Below are positions 17,738-25,866 of a stretch of DNA of 64,000 nucleotides, one piece after another. Every line of letters starts with the position of its first letter. The first letter of the stretch is position 1. Under the pieces are notes generated by a model. That model made no database searches. It saw nothing but the letters and a program-made list of their open reading frames with translations, and was not told the origin of the DNA. The DNA lies in contig JACPNQ010000019.1 in the NCBI GenBank assembly GCA_016185425.1, forward strand, positions 1 through 64,000. The letters run 5' to 3'. Both the position numbers and the translations under genes were made by a program. This DNA is from Acidobacteriota bacterium. Lineage in GTDB: Bacteria; Acidobacteriota; Terriglobia; Bryobacterales; Bryobacteraceae.

Positions 17738-19537
17738 ATGAAAATCAATCGCCGCCAACTGGCCCAAGCCGCTCTCCTCGCCCAGACCGCAGCCGCACAG
17801 CCCGGTTCGGGATCGCGTATCACGCACGGGCCGTTCCTCGGCAGCGTTACTGCGAACGGCGTATGGGTGTGGGGCCGTACCGAGCACGCGGGAACGGTGC
17901 GCGTCCGCTACGGCACAACCAGGACCAATCTGGACCAGGTCTCGGCGGCGGCCGCGACAAGGCCTGACCACGACAACACTGCCTGGATTCACATCACCGG
18001 CCTGAAGTCGAACACGCGGTATTACTACCAGCTCGATGGCGGCGGCGCGCAAGGCACCTTCAAGACGCACCCTTCCGCGGACGACTACAAACACCCCGAC
18101 ACCAATCCGCGCGGCCTGTTTAACTTCTCCTTCGCCTTCGGCTCCTGTTCGAATCAGAGGACCGATCTGGAGTTGCCGGCATACAAAGCGCTGAACCGCC
18201 AGCATGCCTCCAAAGTACTGTTCGGCGTGATGAACGGCGACTGGCTTTACGAAGAGAAGCGCGAGTACCCGGCCGCCGACTGGCGCAAGCAAACCGGCGT
18301 CGCCGACACCGATACGCCTCGAATCGTCAAGCTGGCTCCATCGATCACCGGCGTCTGGGAGAACTACAAGCTCTACCTGGAGCGCGGTAAACCGTTAGCG
18401 GAATGGCACCGGAACGTGCCGGGTTACTTCACCGCCGACGATCACGAGATTCTCAATGACGTCTACGGCACTGGCACGGCGGGTATCCGCTCGCGTGAGC
18501 CCGTATTTCGCGATATATCGATGCAGGCCTGGTATGACTACATCAACGGCTCCGCCCCGCTCGCCACCAAACAGGCCCTGCACTTCGGCGAAGCGAAATT
18601 CGAAGGCGACGTGATGACCGATCCGCAGGCCGATTTCACGGCGTTGGACAAGGACGAGATCGCCAACCTGCACATCCACTGGGGCGGGCAGCGCGCGGGC
18701 GTGCCGCCGGGCCAGGACTCAGGTCCGGGCAATCCCAACGCCGGTGTCTATGGCATCGTGGAGTTCCTCGATAAGCATCGCGTCCGCGTTACCCCGCAGG
18801 CGACGCAGTCCGGCGTGTGCACGTACTCCATCGGCCGTCACAACTACGGGAAGTTTCGCTGTGGAAACGCCGAGATCTATCTGCTGGACACGCGCGGCCT
18901 GCGTGACATGCACGATATGAAAGACCCCGGGAAAGCGGGGCTGTACATGCTCGGCCGGAAACAACATGAGTGGCTGAAAGCGTCGATGGCGGCAAGCGAT
19001 GCCGATTTCTTCTTCCTCGCATCGAGCGTCAACCTGATGATCCCCCACATCGGCTCGCCGGGCTCAACCGATCCGATCGCGGGCAAGGACGACGCCTGGA
19101 CAGCCTTTACCGCGGAGCGCGAAGAGCTGATCCGCTTCTGGGATTCGCTGCGGCGTCCGGTGATCGTCATGACCGGAGATCTGCACAATAGCTGGGCGGT
19201 GAAGGTCACTGACACGGTGTGGGAGTTCGCCGCGGGCCCGCACAATTCGCAGAACCATCCGCTGGTGAGCGAGGGCAGCCGCCCGATCAACGGCAAATTC
19301 AATTCGCGCGGCCGCGAATGCGATATCCGCTGGTCCTCGTTTGTCCGGAATGACGTTCCGGCGCGGCTGCGCCACTTCCCCATCTACGCCATCGCGCAGA
19401 TCAACAACGTCTATCCCAACCCCGATTCGCAGGGCCGGGAGCGCTGGGTGGCCTATCCGCGGCCGCATGTCATTATTCAGTACTTCGACGGCTTCACCGG
19501 CGATCTGCTCTACGCCGAAGCCGTACACGGGAAATAG
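17738..19537 (+). CDS. PhoD-like alkaline phosphatase family protein
   Basis: A 599-residue exported protein. The N-terminus (MKINRRQLAQAALLAQ) resembles a TAT signal. An Ig/Fn3-like PhoD N-terminal domain (about 28-110: GSVTANGVWVWGRTEHAG) is followed by the metallophosphatase domain, with FAFGSCSNQ, FTADDHEILND and VIVMTGDLHNSWAV. These blocks correspond to the metal-binding motifs of PhoD phosphodiesterases/phosphatases. Start 17738 was chosen over an upstream frame because it gives the signal sequence and sits 8 nt after hemB. It probably releases phosphate from extracellular esters or wall polymers. Confidence 0.85.
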   Translation: MKINRRQLAQAALLAQTAAAQPGSGSRITHGPFLGSVTANGVWVWGRTEHAGTVRVRYGTTRTNLDQVSAAAATRPDHDNTAWIHITGLKSNTRYYYQLDGGGAQGTFKTHPSADDYKHPDTNPRGLFNFSFAFGSCSNQRTDLELPAYKALNRQHASKVLFGVMNGDWLYEEKREYPAADWRKQTGVADTDTPRIVKLAPSITGVWENYKLYLERGKPLAEWHRNVPGYFTADDHEILNDVYGTGTAGIRSREPVFRDISMQAWYDYINGSAPLATKQALHFGEAKFEGDVMTDPQADFTALDKDEIANLHIHWGGQRAGVPPGQDSGPGNPNAGVYGIVEFLDKHRVRVTPQATQSGVCTYSIGRHNYGKFRCGNAEIYLLDTRGLRDMHDMKDPGKAGLYMLGRKQHEWLKASMAASDADFFFLASSVNLMIPHIGSPGSTDPIAGKDDAWTAFTAEREELIRFWDSLRRPVIVMTGDLHNSWAVKVTDTVWEFAAGPHNSQNHPLVSEGSRPINGKFNSRGRECDIRWSSFVRNDVPARLRHFPIYAIAQINNVYPNPDSQGRERWVAYPRPHVIIQYFDGFTGDLLYAEAVHGK

Positions 19538-19539
19538 CG

Positions 19540-21000
19540 ATGCTCGCCTGCGCAGGTTGGGCAATGGCGGCATTCCTCGCGGCGCGACTGCTCGTTTGGG
19601 GCGTGCCGCTGTACGGCCCGTGGGTTGGGTTGGCGCTTGTGGCCGCCGCCGGCCTGCTGCTCCGCGAGAAGGGGCCGATTCTCTGGATGGCCGCGGGCGC
19701 TGTAATTGCCGGACGGCTTGCGACTCCCGAATCCTACGGGATAGCGGCGATGCTGTTCGGTCTTGGGGCCTATAAGTCGGCGATGCCCATTGGCGCGCTG
19801 CTCGCCAGCGTACTGCTGCCGATGATCGTCCTACGCGAAGCGATGTTCCGCTTTCGTCCAGGCTGGCAGGAGGCAACGTATCTCTTCTCTGCGGGTGCGG
19901 CGCTGATCGTAATCGCCACTCTGATCACACACAAGCGCGCAAAACTGCCGGCGTGGAAATGGTGGCCCGGATTCGCCGCCGCGGCTGTTCTATTCGCCGC
20001 CGCCACGGGTATTCCCCGATGGATCGAATCGAGGAACCGCGCCGAACTCCATACCGCGCTCGCCGCCCTTCCCAAGGCCGACCCCGCCGCTCCCTACCCT
20101 ATCGACTACTTCCACAAAGGCGTCTCCTTCACCGCCGAAGGCGTTCGGTACGACGCGAAGGAAGCCCGGACAATGCTCAACAACCTTCCCGCCTATGGCA
20201 TCGATTCCATCGCGCTGGTCCCGTACGTGTTCTCGCCGCGCGGCGAAATCAAGATCCGCATTCCCGGCCCCAGCCAGAGCATGGAAAGCGAGGAGGGCAT
20301 GGAAATCCTGATCGCGGAAGCGCATCGGCTCAAATTGAGAGTCCTTCTGAAGCCCCACGTATGGCGCCTCCAGGGCCGCTCCGGCATTCCCGGCGGCGAA
20401 GCGCGCCTTTGGCTTGCCGAATACAAGCCCATCATCGAACACTACGCGCAATTTGCCTCCCGCGTCCATGCCGACGCTCTCTCGGTCGGCACCGAACTGC
20501 GCGGACTCACGGCGCACGAAAAGGAATGGCGCGAGATCGTCGCCGGCGTCCGGAAGATCTATAAAGGCCCGCTCGTCTATGCCGCCAATCACGGCGAGGA
20601 GTTCGAGACCATCCGCTTCTGGGATGCGCTGGACTACATCGGCATCGACAACTACTACCCGCTCGACGACACCTACTCGGCCTCGGAGCTGGTCTCCAAA
20701 ATCGAAGCGGTTCACCAACGCTTCCGGAAGCCGGTCCTATTTACCGAAGCTGGATTCGCCGCGCACCAAAACTCCCATCGGGAGCCCTGGGAGGACGAAT
20801 CCGCTAAGCCGCTCGACCTGGCCGAACAGGCCCGCAGTTACCAGGCCCTGCTCAACGCGGTTTACAAAAGACCGTGGTTCCGGGGCGTCTATTGGTGGAA
20901 AGTCGGCACGAACGGCTACGGTGGCCCGGGAAACAACTCCATGACGCCGTGGCGTAAGCCGGCGATGGAGGTGGTGAAGCGGTACTATCTGCTATACTGA
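19540..21000 (+). CDS. Membrane-anchored glycoside hydrolase-like protein (GH113 type)
   Basis: A 486-residue protein. Residues 1-160 hold about five hydrophobic helices. Residues 188-486 form a TIM-barrel resembling GH113 (beta-mannanase family): HKGVSF, LLKPHVW (270-275), Glu319 in SVGTELRG as the likely acid/base and Glu403 in FTEAGF as the likely nucleophile. The catalytic domain is predicted to be tethered at the membrane. Most GH113 enzymes lack a multi-helix anchor, so the substrate may differ from mannan. It starts 2 nt after the PhoD-like gene, suggesting a hemB-phoD-like-GH operon. Confidence 0.7.
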   Translation: MLACAGWAMAAFLAARLLVWGVPLYGPWVGLALVAAAGLLLREKGPILWMAAGAVIAGRLATPESYGIAAMLFGLGAYKSAMPIGALLASVLLPMIVLREAMFRFRPGWQEATYLFSAGAALIVIATLITHKRAKLPAWKWWPGFAAAAVLFAAATGIPRWIESRNRAELHTALAALPKADPAAPYPIDYFHKGVSFTAEGVRYDAKEARTMLNNLPAYGIDSIALVPYVFSPRGEIKIRIPGPSQSMESEEGMEILIAEAHRLKLRVLLKPHVWRLQGRSGIPGGEARLWLAEYKPIIEHYAQFASRVHADALSVGTELRGLTAHEKEWREIVAGVRKIYKGPLVYAANHGEEFETIRFWDALDYIGIDNYYPLDDTYSASELVSKIEAVHQRFRKPVLFTEAGFAAHQNSHREPWEDESAKPLDLAEQARSYQALLNAVYKRPWFRGVYWWKVGTNGYGGPGNNSMTPWRKPAMEVVKRYYLLY

Positions 21001-21043
21001 CAGGCAGTGCGTTCCCCACGCACGCATTCCAGGAATACATCCA

Positions 21044-21238
21044 ATGCCAAAGTTGAAAACCCACAAGGGCGCGGCAAAGCGCTTCAAGAAGACGGGTACG
21101 GGCAAAATCAAGCGCAGCCACGCCTTCGCCCGGCACATCTTGACCTCCAAGAGCTCTTCCCGTAAGCGCCGCCTGGCGGCGTCCGCCATCATGGACGAAA
21201 CCAATTCGCCCGAACTCAAGAGGATGCTGCCCTACTAG
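21044..21238 (+). CDS. rpmI: 50S ribosomal protein L35
   Basis: A 64-residue basic protein matching L35 throughout ([20 protein letters not shown], then [12 protein letters not shown]). It is part of the large ribosomal subunit. It pairs with rplT as usual, but infC, normally directly upstream, is absent; a glycosidase-like gene ends 43 nt before it. Confidence 0.97.
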   Translation: MPKLKTHKGAAKRFKKTGTGKIKRSHAFARHILTSKSSSRKRRLAASAIMDETNSPELKRMLPY

Positions 21239-21335
21239 GGCATTTTCCTTCCCCTCCGTGTGAACGTGGCGCGCGGCACGTGCCCGATTCACCGGCCTCT
21301 AGCCTCCCCGGCTTTTATTACTTAAGGAGACAAAC

Positions 21336-21695
21336 GTGCCCCGCGTAAAAAGAAGTACCAAACGTACTGATAATCGAAAGAAAGTTCTGGCGCTCGCCAA
21401 GGGCTTCTTCCTCAGCAAATCGAAACTGCACCGGTATGCGCAGGAAGCGGTGGAAAAGTCGCTTAGCTACGGCTACAAGGGCCGCCGGCTGAAAAAGCGC
21501 GATTTCCGCTCCTTGTGGATCGTCCGCATTTCCGCTGGCTGCCGCGCCAACGGCCTGTCCTACTCCCGCTTCATGAACGGGCTGAAGAAGGCGCAGATTG
21601 ACTTGAATCGCAAAATGTTGGCTGACATCGCCGCTCGCGATGCCGCCGCCTTTACCGCCCTGGTCGACAAGGCCAAGGCCGCACTCGCCGCATAA
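21336..21695 (+). CDS. rplT: 50S ribosomal protein L20
   Basis: A 119-residue protein matching L20 ([33 protein letters not shown]). It binds 23S rRNA early in 50S assembly. The start is GTG at 21336 with a good AAGGAGA ribosome site 6-7 nt upstream. The 97-nt gap after rpmI could hold an L20-type autoregulatory element, but I could not define one. Confidence 0.97.
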   Translation: MPRVKRSTKRTDNRKKVLALAKGFFLSKSKLHRYAQEAVEKSLSYGYKGRRLKKRDFRSLWIVRISAGCRANGLSYSRFMNGLKKAQIDLNRKMLADIAARDAAAFTALVDKAKAALAA

Positions 21696-21721
21696 TCGAA
21701 CCGCTGCAAAGAGGGAACCGT

Positions 21722-22027
21722 ATGGACCTGCAGTTAGAGGACACCGATACACTCACCGGCCTGGAGGATCGCATCCTCCGGGCCGTTCAGCTTGTGGGCA
21801 AACTCAAGGAAGAGAATGCCGAATTGAAGGAACGGCTCGCCGCGGCCGAGTCCGAGGCGCGGCTCGCGATAGCCGCCCGTCAGGAAGCCGAGGAGTCTCT
21901 CGCGTCCTATAAGCACAACGCCGGCAAGGCGGAGCAGGAACTCGAGCTGCTCCAGGCCGAGCGCAGGCAAGTGAAGGCGCGCATCGAAAAACTGCTCGGA
22001 CAGATGGACATTTTGAGCGCCAGTTAG
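21722..22027 (+). CDS. Coiled-coil protein, ZapB-like
   Basis: A 101-residue protein that is almost entirely a heptad-type coiled coil (residues about 14-95: LEDRILRAVQLVGKLKEENA, then ELKERLAAAESEA). Size, coiled-coil nature and location 12 nt before zapA suggest a ZapB-like cell-division partner, but coiled coils are low-complexity evidence. It lies 26 nt after rplT, where pheS/pheT often stand. Confidence 0.65.
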   Translation: MDLQLEDTDTLTGLEDRILRAVQLVGKLKEENAELKERLAAAESEARLAIAARQEAEESLASYKHNAGKAEQELELLQAERRQVKARIEKLLGQMDILSAS

Positions 22028-22039
22028 TTTCCTGAAGCT

Positions 22040-22309
22040 ATGGCCAACGACGCGCCGTCCGAAAAGAAAACCGTCCGGGTCACCATCTTCAATCAATCGT
22101 ACGCGCTGGTCACGACGGGCAGCGAGGCCGATGTGGAAGAACTGGCCCATCGCGTCGACGAGTTGATGAACAACATTGCGCGAGGCACTAATGTGGATGC
22201 CTCGCGCATCGCCGTTTTGGCCTGCATGCATCTTGCCGATGAGTTGCGTGCCGCTGAAACGAAGCACCGCACGCTATCCCGGCTGCTGGAAGAATCGTTA
22301 GCGGAATAA
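22040..22309 (+). CDS. zapA: Cell division protein ZapA
   Basis: An 89-residue protein matching ZapA: the N-terminal beta-hairpin domain (KKTVRVTIFNQSYALVTTG), the block VEELAHRVDELMNNIA, and a C-terminal coiled coil. ZapA bundles FtsZ filaments at the division ring. It lies 12 nt after the coiled-coil gene, consistent with a two-component Zap pair. The 6S RNA often found after zapA is not apparent: only 34 nt separate it from the PII gene. Confidence 0.9.
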   Translation: MANDAPSEKKTVRVTIFNQSYALVTTGSEADVEELAHRVDELMNNIARGTNVDASRIAVLACMHLADELRAAETKHRTLSRLLEESLAE

Positions 22310-22343
22310 ATTCGGTAGTACAATTTGGATGCCCGGAGAGTCC

Positions 22344-22682
22344 ATGAAGAAACTCGAAGCGATCATTCAGCCGTTCAAGTTGGAGGAAGTTCGAGAAGCA
22401 CTGAAGGCGATTGATATAGATGGCATGACGATCTCCGAAGTGTTCGGCCACGGCCGGCAAAAGGGGCACGTCGAGTTTTATCGCGGACGTGAATACCAGG
22501 TTGAGATGATTCCGAAGGTGAAACTGGAGTTAGTCATTCCGGCGGATCGCCTGGAAGAAGTAATCCAAACAATCGCCAGGGCCGCCAGAACCGGCAAAAT
22601 AGGGGACGGGAAGATCTTCGTTTATGAGCTGGGCCAGGCCGTCCGCATACGAAACAATGAACGCGGCGAAGCGGCTCTGTAG
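22344..22682 (+). CDS. glnB: PII nitrogen regulatory protein
   Basis: A 112-residue PII protein, standard length. The T-loop has Tyr51 exactly at the uridylylation position (RGREYQVEM). The B-loop (RTGKIGDGKIFV) and C-terminal loop (RIRNNERGEAAL) are intact, so ATP/ADP and 2-oxoglutarate binding are expected. It senses nitrogen and energy status and controls glutamine synthetase adenylylation and transport. The ATG at 22344 has GGAGAG 4 nt upstream. No amtB or glnA is adjacent, so GlnB versus GlnK cannot be settled. Confidence 0.93.
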   Translation: MKKLEAIIQPFKLEEVREALKAIDIDGMTISEVFGHGRQKGHVEFYRGREYQVEMIPKVKLELVIPADRLEEVIQTIARAARTGKIGDGKIFVYELGQAVRIRNNERGEAAL

Positions 22683-22782
22683 CAGCTTCTTATTCTGGAC
22701 TCGTCAGAAGAAATCGTGGGTGGATTCCGGCTCCGGCAGCTTGCCAACTGACTGATAGAGTGCAAGTTTCGAGGACTCGGTA

Positions 22783-23141
22783 GGTGCGAAAGGCCTCCGC
22801 CGTCTCTTTCCATGACAGCCGCCGCGCCCAACGGGCTAGGAAGAGCGTATAAGCTTCGGTCAGTGTGCGTTTGCCGTCGCCCCACAGCGGCGACAGTCGA
22901 CGCGCCGCATAGTGTACAGAAGGAAGACGGGAAATCCCCACAGGGGGATGAACGCAAAGCGCCGTTCGGCGAGTTGGTCGTAACCGGGCGCCGCCAAATG
23001 GCAACGCGAGCAGACTGCGGCCGAACCCTTGCGCGGTCGTACGGCCCCTTCGATGCTCTTTTTGCCGGCGCTGAAGTGAGCGTGCCGGTACACAAAACCC
23101 CGGTAGCGATAGCAGCGGTTTAGAATCGTGATCAGTTCCAT
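22783..23141 (-). pseudogene. Broken N-terminal fragment of an ISL3-family transposase
   Basis: The minus strand encodes the start of an ISL3-type transposase: MELITILNRCYRYRGFVYRH, then a zinc-finger region (VCSRCH; RRVDCRRCG). At about 22880-22890 the frame is lost. The next family block (WGDGKRTLTEAYTLFLARWA, then RRLSWKETAEAFRT) continues in another frame, as if an out-of-frame deletion joined two copies of TGTGGGG-like sequence. Similarity stops abruptly after FRT at about 22783. The catalytic DDE part and IS ends are not seen. It is a dead remnant beside glnB. Confidence 0.75.
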
Positions 23142-23378
23142 AGCGCGGAGGCGAGTGGCGGCGAAGCCTCCACCATAAACCGCTTCCAGGTGCAGCTCGC
23201 GTTTCCGTCCCGATAAGCTGTGCCCCTTCGGGAAGATCGTCCAGATCTCAATGGAAAGTTCTGAGAGGAGCACGTTGAAGCACGGCGGGAGCCGCGCTGG
23301 ATCGGTAGAGGCTGCGCGGCTGATCGGGCGGAATCGGTAGCTACAGAAAACCGATTGAGTAAGCGCAGTGGAAGGACC

Positions 23379-23897
23379 TTAGGGCTTTGCGGGCGGCGGC
23401 TGCCAGAGCTCAATCTTATTCCCATCCGAGTCATAGATCCAGGCAAAGCGACCGTAGGATTCATTCATTCGTTCGGCGTCAATCTTTACTCCCTCTTGTT
23501 TTAAGCGGTCGAGCAAAGCATCCAGATCGTCCACGATGTAGTTGACCATGAACGGGGCGGGGCTGGGATCGAAATACTTAGTGGAGCTGGGAAAAACTCT
23601 CCAAACTGTAACGTGTTTCTTTTGCGGGTCGTCGTTTTCGCGCCACGGAAGCATCACGCCTCCGCCTTTGTCAGCAAGTCCAAGATGCTTCGAATACCAT
23701 TCACGCATCTGATCACGATTAGCGGATTTGAAGAAGATACCGCCGATTCCAAGGATGCGCCCGCGCTGCTCCATTTTGACCGGCGGCTTCGACTTTTCAG
23801 GTTGCGGAGATTGCGCTTCCTGTCCTCCTATTGAGCAGACCGGGATGAGCAACAGCGAGCCGAGCGCAATTGTGCTCCAGGATATTCCTTGCACCAT
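23379..23897 (-). CDS. VOC (glyoxalase/bleomycin-resistance fold) family protein with export signal
   Basis: A 172-residue protein. The hydrophobic N-terminus (STIALGSLLLIPVCSIGG) looks like a signal or anchor. Residues about 50-170 are a VOC domain (GIGGIFFKSANRDQMREWYS; IVDDLDALLDRLKQEGVKI; WIYDSDGNKIELWQP) of the glyoxalase/dioxygenase superfamily, with the C-terminal Glu metal ligand. VOC proteins are usually cytoplasmic, so the export signal is unusual. The start at 23897 is preceded on the minus strand by TATAAT at 23909-23904, so the mRNA may be leaderless; a start at 23912 is also possible. The function cannot be narrowed. Confidence 0.75.
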   Translation of the reverse strand: MVQGISWSTIALGSLLLIPVCSIGGQEAQSPQPEKSKPPVKMEQRGRILGIGGIFFKSANRDQMREWYSKHLGLADKGGGVMLPWRENDDPQKKHVTVWRVFPSSTKYFDPSPAPFMVNYIVDDLDALLDRLKQEGVKIDAERMNESYGRFAWIYDSDGNKIELWQPPPAKP

Positions 23898-24013
23898 GGG
23901 CGGATTATACAAGGTTTCGATTCAAACGGCGTAGCGTTTACAAGGGAGGCAAGGTGGTTCCAGCGCCAACTGGCCCCGAACACAAAAAGCTGAGTCCGCG
24001 CTATCTGGCGTTC

Positions 24014-24044
24014 GGCGGCCGGGCGAGCAGAACTTCCGGCCGCC
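24014..24044. other. Strong hairpin between the SMP-30 and VOC genes
   Basis: GGCGGCCGG (24014-24022) and CCGGCCGCC (24036-24044) form a perfect 9-bp GC stem with a 13-nt loop. There is no T-tract on either strand, so it is not a convincing intrinsic terminator. It could slow transcription or stabilise the mRNA end of the SMP-30 gene. The rest of the 24045-24105 and 23913-24013 spacer shows nothing recognisable. Confidence 0.4.
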
Positions 24045-24105
24045 ATTCGAACGCATCAGTGACCCACAGATTCCTCTGACGAGGCGTATTCTGAGCCTTC
24101 GCCGG

Positions 24106-25101
24106 TCAGCGGTTCATTCCCGCAATCGCGTTCGGCGCCTGGAACAACGTCTTCCCGGCCGTAATGTACAGTGTCTTGTTCTCCGCGCCGCCGAAAGCCG
24201 TGTTGGTAATCGTATCCTCCGGTACCGGCAGGAACCGCAGCAGCTTCCCCTGCGGCGAAATCACGTAGACGCCGCACTTTGTATCCAGCGTCTCTTTCGT
24301 CCCGCGCGGCCGGTGCAGTCCCGCGGCCGCATAGATATTGCCTTCTACGTCAATCGCCATCCCGTCGGCGCTGCGCCCAGGATAGTAGTTGTAGTGCACG
24401 CGCCGATTGGAGAGCGTGCCGTCCGGCGACAGATCATAGGCGCGAATCGCCCGCGTACCGCCTTCCACCTTGTTCGCTTCAATCAGATAGAACGTCTTGT
24501 CGTCGGGCGAAATAACCAGCCCATTCGGCCACTCTGTATCCGGCGCGGTGAGTATGCGCGCAACCTTTCCGTCCGTATCGATCCTGTACACGCCCGGCAC
24601 GCCCGTTGCCCCCGCGGCTTTGGCGACGGGCGAGGTCGAATCGGGTGCCGGATCGGTGAAATATAACCGCCCTTTCGAATCGATCGTCACATCGTTCGGC
24701 GCGTTGAAGTTCTTGCCCTCAAACTGCGTCGCCAACTCTTCCACCTTCCCCGTCATCAAATCCGTCCGCGTCACACGCGGCTTGTTGCGTTCCCCGTCGG
24801 AGCCTTCGCAAGCGATCAACCGTCCTTGCGCGTCAAACAGCAGTCCGTTGGCACGGTTGGAATCGGCGCGATATACATCGTGCTTTTTCGTCCGCGGGTT
24901 GAACCGGAGAATGCGGTTGTTCGCGACGTCGGTGAAATACAGCATCCCGTCCGGGCCCTGCGCGGGGCCTTCGGTAAACGCGACCGAAGTCGCGATCGTC
25001 ACGTCCGGCTCGCTAGGCAGTGGGGCGGCGGCGGGCGCGGTGGGCGGCTTTTCCGCACAGCCGAATAGGAGCAAAACAGGGGCGAACAGGTAAGCGCGCA
25101 T
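24106..25101 (-). CDS. SMP-30/gluconolactonase-like lipoprotein
   Basis: A 331-residue protein with a lipoprotein signal (LLLFGC, lipid-modified Cys15). It has a six-bladed beta-propeller of the SMP-30/gluconolactonase/LRE type: FTEGPAQGPDG gives the metal-binding Glu, NAPNDVTIDSKG the Asn, and SADGMAIDVEG the Asp. Such enzymes hydrolyse sugar lactones with a divalent metal. It is membrane-anchored, probably facing the periplasm. The ATG at 25101 is preferred over 25119 because it fits the lipoprotein signal. It lies 17 nt after the MgtC-like gene. Confidence 0.85.
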   Translation of the reverse strand: MRAYLFAPVLLLFGCAEKPPTAPAAAPLPSEPDVTIATSVAFTEGPAQGPDGMLYFTDVANNRILRFNPRTKKHDVYRADSNRANGLLFDAQGRLIACEGSDGERNKPRVTRTDLMTGKVEELATQFEGKNFNAPNDVTIDSKGRLYFTDPAPDSTSPVAKAAGATGVPGVYRIDTDGKVARILTAPDTEWPNGLVISPDDKTFYLIEANKVEGGTRAIRAYDLSPDGTLSNRRVHYNYYPGRSADGMAIDVEGNIYAAAGLHRPRGTKETLDTKCGVYVISPQGKLLRFLPVPEDTITNTAFGGAENKTLYITAGKTLFQAPNAIAGMNR

Positions 25102-25118
25102 CGACGAGGATACTATCA

Positions 25119-25601
25119 CTAATCGTCCAGCAACGAATCCCGGCCCGGGCTCCTGTCACGCTCCATCTCCGCTTCCATCTGTATCTCGCGCTTCAGGGGA
25201 GTCAGGTACTGCAGCGTAAGAAAATTGACGACGCTCAGCAGCACGGCGATGTGATAGTAGCCGAAACCTGTCGCCGCGCCTAATATACCGACGTTCCAGA
25301 CGCTCGCCGCCGTCGCCGTGCCGCTCACGCTGTGCTTGGCCCGCAGAATCGCGCCGCCGCCGACAAAGCCGATGCCCGTCACCAGGCCCTGTACAATGCG
25401 GGAAAGCGCGTCGGCCGAAGGATTCGAAAAGCTCGTTCCCAAGACCGCCAGGCCGCAGCTGGCAAGCGACACAATCGGGAATGTGCGCAGCCCGGCGCTA
25501 CGTGCCTCCCGCTCCCGGTTCCAGCCGATAGGCAGCGCCAGGGCGTAGGCGATCATCATGCGCAGGAGGTCTTGACCAATTTGCTCAATCGTTGGAGTCA
25601 T
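25119..25601 (-). CDS. MgtC/SapB family membrane protein
   Basis: A 160-residue protein with about four membrane helices (MMIAYALALPIGWNRE; GLVTGIGFVGGGAILR; SGTATAASVWNVGILGAATG). These blocks define the MgtC/SapB family, linked in other bacteria to Mg limitation, acid tolerance and ATP-synthase modulation. The start at 25601 removes an Arg-rich 31-residue extension that lies over the queE-like remnant region and has no family counterpart. A cytoplasmic charged tail ends the protein. It is followed by the SMP-30 lipoprotein gene. Confidence 0.85.
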   Translation of the reverse strand: MTPTIEQIGQDLLRMMIAYALALPIGWNREREARSAGLRTFPIVSLASCGLAVLGTSFSNPSADALSRIVQGLVTGIGFVGGGAILRAKHSVSGTATAASVWNVGILGAATGFGYYHIAVLLSVVNFLTLQYLTPLKREIQMEAEMERDRSPGRDSLLDD

Positions 25602-25639
25602 AGGCGGACAAATCGATCTGATGATAGCGCGGCCGAGCG

Positions 25640-25740
25640 TCAGACGCCGCGCCGTTCGCCCCACACGTCGACGTGCGCGCGCGGACTTCGGCAAGCCTGC
25701 ATGGCATGGGCATGACGCGGTCTCTCCAGGACGTCAGGAC
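25640..25740 (-). pseudogene. Remnant of a queE 3' end
   Basis: The minus strand here encodes SPRAHVDVWGERRGV followed by a stop. This matches 12 of 15 residues of the C-terminus of the intact queE at 27629 ([15 protein letters not shown]). At DNA level about 43 nt (25646-25688) align with 27634-27675 at roughly 85% identity, and similarity fades upstream. The two copies are in the same orientation and flank the TIGR03437 gene at 25867-27615, suggesting a past duplication or replacement at this locus. Confidence 0.7.
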
Positions 25741-25866
25741 GCGGCAGAATCCGGCGCAGAGGGCACAACCGCGAACGGGGAGTGAGGGCATCTGCCCCGA
25801 ACCACTCGGCCCTTGCACCCACCCAACCGCCGCTATAGGATAGTCGCGCAAACCAGGAGCAAGCAT

